Below, one piece after another: positions 18,706-27,688 of a DNA stretch of 64,000 bases (the stretch's first letter is position 1; every line of letters starts with the position of its first letter). The DNA lies in assembly GCA_964446385.1 (NCBI GenBank), contig CAYUOH010000010.1, positions 1 to 64,000 of the forward strand, in the 5' to 3' direction. Below the pieces are notes generated by a model. That model made no database searches, was not told where the DNA came from, and saw only the letters and a list, made by a program, of their open reading frames with translations. The DNA is from CAYSRC01 sp964446385. Lineage in GTDB: Bacteria; Bacillota; Clostridia; Oscillospirales; Ruminococcaceae. A program made the translations under genes and the position numbers.

Positions 18706-18781
18706 TGTCTCATTCTCCTGTAGTTAATTTCTTAATTTGAGGGTATTGATTAATTCCCTTCAATTACTCATAATAAACAGA

Positions 18782-18846
18782 ATGCACAAAACAATCAAGA
18801 ACATTCCCATACTGATTGTGCATATGTCCTTTAATATTTGTATAAT
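18782..18846 (+). promoter_or_regulatory. Inverted repeat and -10 box between carboxylesterase and araM
   Basis: ATGCACAA (18782-18789) and TTGTGCAT (18816-18823) form a perfect 8-base inverted repeat 26 bases apart. TATAAT lies at 18841-18846. The same TGCACAA core recurs next to the regulator gene at 24292. It is a candidate operator-promoter for araM. Confidence 0.45.
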
Positions 18847-18874
18847 ATATAAACATCTTACGAGGAGAAATCCG

Positions 18875-20248
18875 ATGTCGAATAACAAGGATTACAGTGT
18901 TGTATCCCTGCTGGGTGCAAGTTTCGACTGCGAATGCGGCCGACATCATTCCACACATTTTGCCAATTTCGTAATGTCGCCCGGAGCGATCAATTCCGTG
19001 GCCGACACGGTCAAGAAGCTGGACTATTCAAAACCCTTTGTCGTGTCCGATACCAACACCGAGCTTGTGGCCGGTGTAAAGGTAAAGGAGATACTTGACG
19101 CCGCGGGAGTACCGTGGAGCGCCGTCGTGCTCAAAAAGCCTGCCGACTCTGACCTTCCCGCCGACGAAAGGGCATTTGGCTCGGTGATGATGGCCTTTGA
19201 CAAGAGCTGCGATATAATTATTTCGGTCGGTTCCGGCACCATCAACGATATCGGGCGCCATTTCTCTTTCATAAAAAACATGCCATTTATGCTTGTGGCC
19301 ACCGCCCCCTCCATGGACGGTCTTACAAGCAGCAGCGCTCCTCTTATCCAGAATAACATGAAGATCACCTTCGATTCCCAGGCACCTCTGGCACTTATTT
19401 GCGACCTTGACATCCTGTGCGCCGCGCCTGACAGAATGTCGTCCGCAGGCGTGGGCGATATCCTGGGCAAGTACAACGCCCTTGCCGACTGGAAGCTTTC
19501 AAGAATAATCAATGACGAATACTACTGTTCCACAATTGCGGGAATTATGAACACTGCCGTGGATAAGACACTTTCCGCCGCCGACCGTATTTTGGATCGA
19601 ACACCGGAGGATGTTGCCACTGTTACCGAGGGCCTTGTGCTTTCGGGTATGGCGATGGATTTTTCGGGCAACAGCCGCCCCGCGAGTGGTGCCGAACACC
19701 ATCTTTCACATTTCTTCGAGATGATGTTCCTGTTCGATGGACGTCCCGCCGTGCTTCACGGTACCAAGGTCGGAATTGGCACGGTGCTTGCCCTTCGAAT
19801 GTACCGCGAGCTTGCGAATATGCCTAAGCCTGATTTTGCCGCTATAAAAGCGGTAATGCCCTACCGCCCGTCGTTTGAGGAATGGGAATCACAAATCCGC
19901 GAAGTCTACCGCGACGGCGCCGACACCGTGGTCGCTTTGGAAAAGAAGGGCGGCAAGAACGAGCCGGAGGCACTGGAGAAGAGGCTTGACGTTATCGAGG
20001 CTAACTGGGATGGAATTATTGGGTTGGCGAAATCCCTGCCCTCAGAGGAAGAAATTATCGCCGCGCTCAAACGAATGAACGCGCCTTGGCTTCCCGGCCA
20101 GGTGGGTGTGAGTAACAAATATATTTACAACGCGGTGAAATACGCAAAGGAGCTCCGCAACAGATACACCATCATGCAGCTTATGTGGGATATCGGCCGT
20201 TTGGACGACATAGCCGGGCTGCTTGTAAAGGAGTACGGTGTTGAGTAA
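18875..20248 (+). CDS. araM: AraM-type sn-glycerol-1-phosphate dehydrogenase
   Basis: Iron-containing-dehydrogenase fold, NAD(P)H-dependent reduction of dihydroxyacetone phosphate to sn-glycerol-1-phosphate. The nucleotide-binding SVGSGTINDIGRH, ATAPSMDGLTSSSAP and metal-binding GAEHHLSHFFE/LHGTKVGIG motifs match the family. The frame runs back to 18737, but the ATG at 18875 has CGAGGAG and gives 457 aa. B. subtilis carries araM inside its arabinose operon; here it overlaps araB by 11 bases, which supports the name. Its role in arabinose use remains unclear. Confidence 0.85.
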   Translation: MSNNKDYSVVSLLGASFDCECGRHHSTHFANFVMSPGAINSVADTVKKLDYSKPFVVSDTNTELVAGVKVKEILDAAGVPWSAVVLKKPADSDLPADERAFGSVMMAFDKSCDIIISVGSGTINDIGRHFSFIKNMPFMLVATAPSMDGLTSSSAPLIQNNMKITFDSQAPLALICDLDILCAAPDRMSSAGVGDILGKYNALADWKLSRIINDEYYCSTIAGIMNTAVDKTLSAADRILDRTPEDVATVTEGLVLSGMAMDFSGNSRPASGAEHHLSHFFEMMFLFDGRPAVLHGTKVGIGTVLALRMYRELANMPKPDFAAIKAVMPYRPSFEEWESQIREVYRDGADTVVALEKKGGKNEPEALEKRLDVIEANWDGIIGLAKSLPSEEEIIAALKRMNAPWLPGQVGVSNKYIYNAVKYAKELRNRYTIMQLMWDIGRLDDIAGLLVKEYGVE

Positions 20249-21899
20249 ATACGTAATCGGCCTCGATTATGGCACCCTTTCGGGAAGGGCGGTCGTAGCG
20301 GATGTTCGCGACGGCGCAATCCTGGGTGAAAGCGTCATGAACTACCCCCACGGCCTTATCGAGGGGAAACTACCCGATGGAGCGTCCCTGCCCTCCGATT
20401 ATTCGCTTGAGGATCCCAACGACTACTACAATGTGCTTACGCGCGTTATTCCCGCCGCGGTAAAGGAATCCGGCATTAACCCGAACGACATCATAGGTAT
20501 AGGACTCGACGTCACGTCAAGCACCTTCCTGCCCGTGGATGAGGACTGCATTCCTCTTTTGAACAGAGTAGAGTTCGCGCCGCGCCCGCACGCCTGGATG
20601 AAGATGTGGAAACACCATGGTGCCCAGCCGCATGCCGATCGGATAACCGCTCTGATGAATGAGCGCAACGAGCCCTTCCGCGATAGGGTGGGCTGTCATG
20701 TAAACTCCGAATGGATGCTGCCGAAGCTTCTTGAGATATACGAAGACGATCCGGAGGTTTTCGACGCGGCAAATAGTTTTGCCGAGGCGGGGGATTGGCT
20801 TGTGTTCCGCCTTACCGGCAGCGAAACGCGCTCCGCCGGCCCCTTCGGCTACAAGCTTATGCGAAGCGCGGACGACGACGCCCCCGACAGGGATTTCCTT
20901 GAGGCTCTTGCGCCCGGATTCAGCGCGATTTACGACAAATTAAAGGGTGACATACTTCCGCTCGGTTCGCGGGCGGGATCTCTTTCAACCGGGATGGCGA
21001 ACGTACTGGGTCTGCGGCCCGGTATTTCCGTAGCGACGGCGAATATCGACGCTCACGTAGCTTATCCGGCTGTGGGCAGGGTCGAAAAGGATGCTATGAT
21101 TCTTATAATTGGCACATCCTGCTGCGACCTGCTCTGCAGTGACAGCTTCAGATACGTTCCCGGCGTGTCCGGTATAGTGAAGGACGGAATTGTGCCTGGC
21201 CTTTACGGATATGAGGCGGGCCAGAGCGCCGTGGGCGACATATTCGACTGGTTCGTTAAGAACTGTGTGCCTAGCGATATTCACGACGAGGCAGCCTCGC
21301 GAGGAATGAGCGTGCACGATTTACTGACCGAACAGGCTTCGGGACTGAAACCGGGCGAAAGCGGTCTTGTGGCGCTCGACTGGTGGAACGGCAACCGTTC
21401 CTGCCTTGCCGACAGCCGGCTGCGCGGCCTTATCCTGGGCCTCGGGCTTGATACGCGCCCCTGCGAAATTTACCGCGCTCTGCTTGAATCCGCCGCGTAT
21501 GGGCTGAACGAGATTATCACGACGTTCGGAGAGCATGGCGTCCCGGTAGGCGATCTTTACGCCTGCGGAGGCATAGCGCACAAGAACCCGCTGCTAATGC
21601 AGATTTACGCCGATATTACCGGGCGCAGCGTTTTTGTGGCGAAATCCGGCCAGGCGCCCGCTCTGGGCTCCGCCATCCACGCGGCAGCGGCCGCAGGTGT
21701 TTGCGCAGGAGGGTACGAAGACATCTTCGCCGCATCGTCGGCCATGGGTGGGTGTGAGGAAAGACACTACAGTCCCGACAAAGACAACAACGCGGTTTAT
21801 AACCGTTTATTTGATGAATACCATACCCTGTACGAATATTATGGCAGGGGAACGAACGACGTTATGAAACGCTTGTTGGACACAAAAAACCGAACCTGA
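20238..21899 (+). CDS. araB: L-ribulokinase
   Basis: FGGY kinase of 553 aa that phosphorylates L-ribulose at O5. The N-terminal IGLDYGTLSGRAVV phosphate motif, GIGLDVTSSTFLPVD, the KMWKHHGAQ segment and the C-terminal ACGGIAHKNPLLMQIYADI are typical of AraB. The GTG start at 20238 lies in the araM tail with AAAGGAG upstream; a TTG three bases later is an alternative. It overlaps araM by 11 bases, so the two are coupled. A second FGGY kinase sits next to araA at 24537, so this locus has two ribulokinase candidates. Confidence 0.88.
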   Translation: MLSKYVIGLDYGTLSGRAVVADVRDGAILGESVMNYPHGLIEGKLPDGASLPSDYSLEDPNDYYNVLTRVIPAAVKESGINPNDIIGIGLDVTSSTFLPVDEDCIPLLNRVEFAPRPHAWMKMWKHHGAQPHADRITALMNERNEPFRDRVGCHVNSEWMLPKLLEIYEDDPEVFDAANSFAEAGDWLVFRLTGSETRSAGPFGYKLMRSADDDAPDRDFLEALAPGFSAIYDKLKGDILPLGSRAGSLSTGMANVLGLRPGISVATANIDAHVAYPAVGRVEKDAMILIIGTSCCDLLCSDSFRYVPGVSGIVKDGIVPGLYGYEAGQSAVGDIFDWFVKNCVPSDIHDEAASRGMSVHDLLTEQASGLKPGESGLVALDWWNGNRSCLADSRLRGLILGLGLDTRPCEIYRALLESAAYGLNEIITTFGEHGVPVGDLYACGGIAHKNPLLMQIYADITGRSVFVAKSGQAPALGSAIHAAAAAGVCAGGYEDIFAASSAMGGCEERHYSPDKDNNAVYNRLFDEYHTLYEYYGRGTNDVMKRLLDTKNRT

Positions 21900-21930
21900 A
21901 GTTCGACAAAAAACCGAGAGGAGCAATTAT

Positions 21931-23028
21931 ATGAATTTCAAAGCAGAAGCATTTTTGGGACTTACCGGCCAGGAAATAAGCCGGCTCATTCTTGACTGGG
22001 ACGGTGCACAGCCTGGGAACGAGGCCATACACCTTGAGGGACCCGCGGTACAGACCGACCACATCGCTTTCCTTAAAAAGTCAAGGGGTGTCGCGCCTGG
22101 CGATGTACAGGTCGCCGAGCTTAAGGACGGCCTTCTGACCATCGATTTTGAGTCCTTCACCAACAAAGTTGCGTGGACTCTGGTAATCGGCGATCAGAAG
22201 TTCGAACAGAAGGACTGCAAGGTTCATACCAGAACCGCGGATGATAAATTCGCCTGCATAGAAGAGGGCAGGGTAATGTACCGCCTTTACACACCCGATG
22301 CGGAGGGCCCCCGCCCCATGATTCTCTTCCTGCACGGCGGCGGCAACGGCGGATACGAAGACGAGCGTGACAACGAGAAGCAGCTTATGGCCGACTACGG
22401 CCCCGTAAACTTTGCCGAAGACTATCCCGACCTGTTCGTCATGGCCCCCATGTGCGTGGAGCAGCGCCGTGACTTCAGCAAAGTCAACATGAATGTCAAG
22501 TTCGCCAATAGCGATTTTGGCACCGACTGGCGCTACGGCTGGTCCAGATACTATCTTGCCAAGGTCTGCGACATAATCCGCAGAATGATAGCCGAAGGCA
22601 AGGTCGATCCCAAGCGCGTTTATGTAACCGGCATGTCCATGGGCGGAGCCGGTACCGTAAGAGCAATGTCTGTAGGTTCCGACCTATTCGCGGCCGCTCT
22701 TCCCGTATGCCCAAGTATGACCCCGGAGACATTCACCATCCTAAAATCAATCCGCCGTCCAATCTGGGTATCCTCCGCATATATTGACCACACCCTTTAT
22801 AGGCATAAATACATTGTGGACGCCGTCATGGCGATGCGCGACGCGGGCAACAATAACGCCCGCCTTACGTTGTATTCACCCGAGGATCTTGAGAAGTACG
22901 ACATTTCCATAACCCCCGACCTTCCCTATCCCACTCTTTTCCGTCAGAACCACTGGAGCTGGGTTCCCACCTACAAGAATGAGAACGGCATCATGTCCTG
23001 GCTGCTCAACCAGACAAAGGACGACTGA
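21931..23028 (+). CDS. Alpha/beta-hydrolase of the PHB-depolymerase/feruloyl-esterase-like type
   Basis: A 365-aa protein with an N-terminal beta-rich region of about 110 residues followed by an esterase domain. The domain shows LFLHGGGNGG (oxyanion) and the nucleophile elbow GMSMGGAG, with a late QNHWSW histidine. This matches LpqC/PHB-depolymerase-like esterases that act on sugar or aromatic esters. No signal peptide is seen. It lies 31 bases after araB with GAGAGGAG upstream and ends the operon at a terminator. Substrate unknown. Confidence 0.78.
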   Translation: MNFKAEAFLGLTGQEISRLILDWDGAQPGNEAIHLEGPAVQTDHIAFLKKSRGVAPGDVQVAELKDGLLTIDFESFTNKVAWTLVIGDQKFEQKDCKVHTRTADDKFACIEEGRVMYRLYTPDAEGPRPMILFLHGGGNGGYEDERDNEKQLMADYGPVNFAEDYPDLFVMAPMCVEQRRDFSKVNMNVKFANSDFGTDWRYGWSRYYLAKVCDIIRRMIAEGKVDPKRVYVTGMSMGGAGTVRAMSVGSDLFAAALPVCPSMTPETFTILKSIRRPIWVSSAYIDHTLYRHKYIVDAVMAMRDAGNNNARLTLYSPEDLEKYDISITPDLPYPTLFRQNHWSWVPTYKNENGIMSWLLNQTKDD

Positions 23029-23035
23029 TACGATA

Positions 23036-23077
23036 AATAAAAAAGACGCTGTCCGTATGGTCAGCGTCTTTTTTTAT
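23036..23077 (+). terminator. Intrinsic terminator of the araM-araB-esterase operon
   Basis: AAAAGACGCTG and CAGCGTCTTT pair around a 10-base loop and are followed by a T-run. Confidence 0.88.
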
Positions 23078-23177
23078 TGGTAGTTAATTGGTCCCCCCGT
23101 TACCTTCTCTGTATTTGCCTATTGGTTTCGAAAACACCTGCTAAGTGACACCCTCTCGCGGAGTGAGGGAAAACCGG

Positions 23178-24245
23178 TTAGTTTGCTTCTGTAAACTGAC
23201 TCCAGGGAAGCACAATAGACTCCTCGTGGTGTCCGTCAATCATTCTTATTAGCTTCTCTGTGATAAGACGGCCGATGTCAGCCCGGGGATATCCCAGAGA
23301 AAAGACCTCGACACCCGTCGCGCTTTTCACCTGGAGTATGTTGTCAAAGCTGCAGACGACCTTTACCGAAGATTCACCCTCTGGGAGGCTGTCGAGTATA
23401 TTCACAAGGCCGCGGGCAATCTCGTCATTGTAGCAGACAACCGCCTCGCACCCAGTGATAATGGCTTTAAGCGCGACGTTGGCCGGATTCATAAAGCTGC
23501 TCCGCGTCTCGGTGGTGAACCAGCCCACGTGCCTGTCGTTGAAGGGGAGACCGGATTTCATTATTGTGTCTATAAATCCCGAGAAGCGCAGGGTTCCCTG
23601 GATGTCGTCGCTTTTAAACAGGCCGCCTATATTTGTTATGCCGCGGACTGCGAGATACTCCACAAAGATTTTACCTCCGTCGTAGTCGTCAGTCACTACA
23701 TATCGTATGTTGTTATGGTACAGACGGGGATAAACGCAGTTGAAGAAGACGATGGGAATTCCGTTTTCGGCCATCTGCTCGTAGAAGGCTATGTTGGGGT
23801 TGGGAAGGGCGGCCTTGGTGCCCTCTACAAGAATGCCGTCCACCGGGCTGTGCAAAAGGTCGTCGAGAATCTGCCGCTCCATCGATATGCTGTTGTTAGT
23901 GGCGCGGATAGTTATGGAATAGCCCTGCTCCGATGCGGTCTTTTCTATGCCGCGCAGGATGCTCGGAAATATGTATTCGCCGATGAAGGTGGTGATGACG
24001 GTGATGCTCATACTGCGGCGGTAGGACGGGCTCGTCTTAAGCACGTAGTAGCCGCTGCCCTGGATGCTTTCGAGCATGCGCTCGTCTACCAGAGCGGAAA
24101 GAGCCTTGCGGATGGTTTGGCGGCTTACACCGTAGCTTTCGGCAAGGGACATCTCTGTGGGGAGCTTGTCGCCGTTCTTGTACAGTTTTGATACGATTTT
24201 GTCTCTTATGCTGCCGGTAATAATGTCTGATTTGGAAATTGCCAT
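23178..24245 (-). CDS. GntR/LacI hybrid transcription regulator (AraR-like)
   Basis: A 355-aa regulator. An N-terminal GntR-type winged helix (about residues 7-72, with KLPTEMSLAESYGVSRQTIRKA) precedes a LacI/periplasmic-binding-like sensor domain (about 75-355). This two-part architecture is that of AraR of Bacillus, which represses arabinose genes and releases DNA on binding L-arabinose. It is transcribed away from the kinase-araA-araD operon, and repeated ACAAAT half-sites lie between them. The effector is probably L-arabinose or a pathway sugar. The name araR is not claimed because sequence alone does not fix the ligand. Confidence 0.85.
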   Translation of the reverse strand: MAISKSDIITGSIRDKIVSKLYKNGDKLPTEMSLAESYGVSRQTIRKALSALVDERMLESIQGSGYYVLKTSPSYRRSMSITVITTFIGEYIFPSILRGIEKTASEQGYSITIRATNNSISMERQILDDLLHSPVDGILVEGTKAALPNPNIAFYEQMAENGIPIVFFNCVYPRLYHNNIRYVVTDDYDGGKIFVEYLAVRGITNIGGLFKSDDIQGTLRFSGFIDTIMKSGLPFNDRHVGWFTTETRSSFMNPANVALKAIITGCEAVVCYNDEIARGLVNILDSLPEGESSVKVVCSFDNILQVKSATGVEVFSLGYPRADIGRLITEKLIRMIDGHHEESIVLPWSQFTEAN

Positions 24246-24284
24246 TTTGAATACCTTTTTTAACTGTAATTAAAGGATAAAAAA

Positions 24285-24439
24285 ACAAATTTGCACAAAT
24301 ATACCAAATTATATTAAACCAATTTGTCTGCGATTTCAAACTAAATGTTCAGTTAGTACGCTCTCTAATTTATTGAACCCTGGTATTCGTACTTAAGCAA
24401 ACAAATTTATCTGTCAAATAGCAACAAAAATATACAAAT
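24285..24439. promoter_or_regulatory. Cluster of ACAAAT/ATTTGT operator half-sites
   Basis: ACAAAT occurs at 24285, 24295, 24401 and 24434, and ATTTGT at 24322. ATTTGCACAAAT (24289-24300) is a palindrome with arms ATTTG and CAAAT, the same outer arms as the known Bacillus AraR box. A TATAAT on the minus strand (24308-24313) could be the regulator's own -10. The arrangement fits autoregulation and looping repression. Confidence 0.55.
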
Positions 24440-24473
24440 CTTTATGGTATGTCTACAAAAAAAAACGGGTTTG

Positions 24474-24502
24474 TTGACTTGACAAAATGGGTTTGGTATC
24501 CT
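24474..24502 (+). promoter_or_regulatory. Predicted promoter of the kinase-araA-araD operon
   Basis: TTGACT (24474-24479) and TATCCT (24497-24502) are 17 bases apart, 35 bases before the start of the kinase gene. Confidence 0.5.
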
Positions 24503-24536
24503 CAGTGTGTTAATAAAATACGGAGCGTGATTTATT

Positions 24537-26126
24537 ATGACGATAAAAGATTCAATCTCTTCGGGCAAGTCCGTTCTGGGTATCGAGTTCGGCTCCACCC
24601 GCATCAAGGCGGTTATAATCGGTCCCGACTATGCTCCCGTCGCCTCCGGTGATTTTAACTGGCACGACACACTTGAAGGCAACGTATGGACCTACAGCCT
24701 CGACGACGTATGGAACGGCTTGCAGACTTGCTACGCTAATCTAAAAGCCGACGTAAAGCAAAAGTACGGCGTTGTTCCTACTAGTTTTGCCTCCATTGGC
24801 ATCTCCGGCATGATGCACGGCTACATCCCCTTCGACGAGGACGACTGCCAGCTTGCCTCCTTCCGCACCTGGAGGAACACCATCACCGGCCACGCTTCCG
24901 AGGAGCTTACATCCGTTCTCAATTTCAACATCCCCCAGCGCTGGACCGTTTCCCACCTCTTCCAGGCCATCCTAAATGGTGAAGAGCACCTTGCGCATCT
25001 CAAAAAGGTCAACACCCTTGCCGGATATGTACACCGCAAACTTACCGGTGAAAACGTGGTCGGCGTCGGCGAAGCCAGCGGCATGTTTCCGATAGACAGC
25101 GCCACCGGTCAGTTCAACGCCGAGATGGTCGATAAATTCGAAAGCCTTATAGCCGCGCGCGGCTATAAGTTCCGCATAGCTGATATCTTTCCCTGCGTTC
25201 TTTCTGCCGGTAAGCACGCCGGTACTCTTACTGTAGATGGTGCAAAGCTGCTTGATCCCGCCGGCGACCTTAAGCCCGGCGTGCCCTTCTGCCCTCCCGA
25301 GGGCGATGCAGGCACTGGCATGACCGCCACCAACAGCGTAACGGTCCGTACGGGCAACGTTTCCGCCGGTACGTCAATCTTCAGTATGGTCGTTCTGGAA
25401 AAGCCGCTTAAGGAAGTCCATCCTGAGCTGGATATCGTCACTACACCCGTAGGCCGCGACGTCGCGATGGTTCACTGTAACACTTGCACGTCAGACCTCG
25501 ATCAGTGGTTTGCACTCTTTGCCGACTTGCTCGCGTCCGCCGGTTTTGTTTACGGCAAGAACGATCTCTACAGCCTGTTGTTCAACGCCGCTCTCAAGGG
25601 CGAACCCGACTGCGGCACCCTTACGACATTCAACTACTATTCCGGTGAGCCCGTTACGGGCACTGACGCTGGTGTTCCCTTATTCATGCGCACCCCCAAT
25701 TCTCCTCTGAACCTTGCCAACTTCATGCGCGCCGTCATCAACAGCACATTCAGCACGCTCAAGATCGGTATGGACATTCTCAACGAGGAGAAGGTAAAGA
25801 TTGACAGCCTTCTCGGACACGGCGGTCTCTTCAAGACTAAACAGGTCGGCCAGCAGCTACTTGCCGCCGCGCTTGACGTTCCCGTTTCCGTAATGACCAC
25901 CGCCGGCGAGGGCGGCCCCTGGGGCATGGCCCTTCTGGCTGCGTATATGGTTGACGCCGACGAGGGCGAAACCCTTGAGTCCTTCCTGACAAAAAAGGTC
26001 TTCGCCTCTAGCGAAGTTTACACCATAATCCCCGACGTGAAAGATGTCGAAGGCTTCAAGGCATATATCGACCGCTACAAGAAGGCTTTGCCCGTCGAAG
26101 TCGAGGCCGCCAAGGCTCTGTATTAA
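24537..26126 (+). CDS. FGGY-family sugar kinase, probable second ribulokinase
   Basis: A 529-aa FGGY kinase with the N-terminal phosphate motif GIEFGSTRIKAVII, a catalytic-region SFRTWRNT segment and a C-terminal LGHGGLFKTKQVGQQLLAAAL motif. It belongs to a different branch from the araB product above and lacks the AraB KHH.AQ segment. As the first gene before araA and araD in the same operon it most likely phosphorylates L-ribulose or a related ketopentose. CGGAGCG lies 9 bases before the ATG. Confidence 0.8.
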   Translation: MTIKDSISSGKSVLGIEFGSTRIKAVIIGPDYAPVASGDFNWHDTLEGNVWTYSLDDVWNGLQTCYANLKADVKQKYGVVPTSFASIGISGMMHGYIPFDEDDCQLASFRTWRNTITGHASEELTSVLNFNIPQRWTVSHLFQAILNGEEHLAHLKKVNTLAGYVHRKLTGENVVGVGEASGMFPIDSATGQFNAEMVDKFESLIAARGYKFRIADIFPCVLSAGKHAGTLTVDGAKLLDPAGDLKPGVPFCPPEGDAGTGMTATNSVTVRTGNVSAGTSIFSMVVLEKPLKEVHPELDIVTTPVGRDVAMVHCNTCTSDLDQWFALFADLLASAGFVYGKNDLYSLLFNAALKGEPDCGTLTTFNYYSGEPVTGTDAGVPLFMRTPNSPLNLANFMRAVINSTFSTLKIGMDILNEEKVKIDSLLGHGGLFKTKQVGQQLLAAALDVPVSVMTTAGEGGPWGMALLAAYMVDADEGETLESFLTKKVFASSEVYTIIPDVKDVEGFKAYIDRYKKALPVEVEAAKALY

Positions 26127-26181
26127 CGACACTATAATAATTTAAGAATATAATCATTTGATCCCGAAAGAGGTAATCGTT

Positions 26182-27660
26182 TTGAACCTTAAAGAAAAGG
26201 AATTCTGGTTTGTAGTCGGCAGTCAGCGTCTTTACGGTCCCGAGGTTCTCGAGACTGTCGCGGCCAGAGCGGACGAAATGGCAAAGGCCATGGACGCAAG
26301 TCCTCTCGTACCCTGCAAAATCATCTACAAGGGCACGGCCAAATCCTCCGATGAGATTACAGATCTTTGCAAGGAAGCCAACTATAACGACAACTGTTAT
26401 GGCATTATCGCATGGTGCCACACCTTCAGTCCAAGCAAGATGTGGATAAACGGCCTTAAGCGCCTGCAGAAGCCCTACTGCCATTTTGCGACCCAGTACA
26501 ACCGTGAAATTCCCGACACCGAAATCAACATGGATTTCATGAACCTAAACCAAGCCGCGCACGGCGACCGGGAGCACGGATTTATCGGCGCCCGCCTCCG
26601 CATGCACCGCAAGGTTATAATGGGTTACTGGCAGGACGAGGAGCCTCTGCGCGAGCTGGGCGTATGGATGCGCGCGGCCGTCGGATTTGCCGCGAGCAAC
26701 AGTTTGCGTGTCGTCCGTTTCGGCGACAACATGCGAGATGTTGCCGTTACCGAAGGCGACAAGGTTGAGGCTCAGGCTAAGCTCGGCTGGCAGGTCAACA
26801 CCTGGGCTGTAGGCGATCTGGTCACCGAAATGAGCAAGGTTACCGAGGACGATATTGATGATGTTGTGGCGCAGTACGAAAAGGACTACGACATCGCCAC
26901 TGACGATATGACCGCTATTCGCTACCAGGCGCGCGAGGAAATCGCCATCAAGCGCATGCTTGACGCCGTTGGTGCGAAGGCCTTCACAAACACATTCGAG
27001 GATCTTTACGGGATGGAACAGCTTCCCGGTCTCGCAAGCCAGCGCTTGATGTCCATGGGCTATGGCTACGGCGGCGAGGGCGACTGGAAAGTCTCCGCCA
27101 TGACCTCACTGGTAAAGACCATGACCGAAGGCATGGGCGGCGGTTCCGCATTTATGGAAGACTATACCTACCACCTCGCTTCCGGAAACGAATACTCCCT
27201 CGGTGCCCACATGCTGGAGGTCTGCCCCTCCCTGGCGGCGGACAAACCCAGGATTGAGACCCATCCCCTGGGCATCGGCATGAACGTCAAGGACCCAGCC
27301 CGTCTTGTTTTCGAAGGCAAAGCCGGTCCCGGCACCGTCGCAAGTCTTATCGACATGGGCGGCCGTCTCCGTCTTATCGTTCAGGACATCGAGGCCGTCA
27401 AGCCCATTATGAATATGCCTAACCTTCCTGTTGCGCGCATAATGTGGAGGGCATACCCAGACCTTACGACCGGCGCGAAGATGTGGATTCTCTGCGGCGG
27501 GGCCCATCACACTGTTTTCAGTTTTGACGCCACAGACGAGCTTTATGAGAACTGGGCTGAGATCATGGACATCGAGTACATCCATATCGGCAGAGATACC
27601 ACCGTCGAATCTCTGAAGCAGACGCTGCTATACAACGACATAGCCTGGAAGTTCAGATAA
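26182..27660 (+). CDS. araA: L-arabinose isomerase
   Basis: Mn-dependent conversion of L-arabinose to L-ribulose. The N-terminus KEKEFWFVVGSQRLYG, the GYGGEGDWK motif, MEDYTYH, LGAHMLEVCP and the late GGAHHTVFS histidine region are diagnostic. The frame is open from a TTG at 26158, but the TTG at 26182 has AAAGAGG 8 bases upstream and gives the normal length of 492 aa. A TTG start suggests moderated translation. It is followed by araD after 28 bases. Confidence 0.94.
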   Translation: MNLKEKEFWFVVGSQRLYGPEVLETVAARADEMAKAMDASPLVPCKIIYKGTAKSSDEITDLCKEANYNDNCYGIIAWCHTFSPSKMWINGLKRLQKPYCHFATQYNREIPDTEINMDFMNLNQAAHGDREHGFIGARLRMHRKVIMGYWQDEEPLRELGVWMRAAVGFAASNSLRVVRFGDNMRDVAVTEGDKVEAQAKLGWQVNTWAVGDLVTEMSKVTEDDIDDVVAQYEKDYDIATDDMTAIRYQAREEIAIKRMLDAVGAKAFTNTFEDLYGMEQLPGLASQRLMSMGYGYGGEGDWKVSAMTSLVKTMTEGMGGGSAFMEDYTYHLASGNEYSLGAHMLEVCPSLAADKPRIETHPLGIGMNVKDPARLVFEGKAGPGTVASLIDMGGRLRLIVQDIEAVKPIMNMPNLPVARIMWRAYPDLTTGAKMWILCGGAHHTVFSFDATDELYENWAEIMDIEYIHIGRDTTVESLKQTLLYNDIAWKFR

Positions 27661-27688
27661 AATATTCTAAACGAAAGCGTGTAATATT

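Noticed and set aside
23100..23177. Terminator of the regulator gene at CCCTC/GAGGG
   Set aside because: The stem is only 5 bp with a long loop and no T-run on the minus strand.
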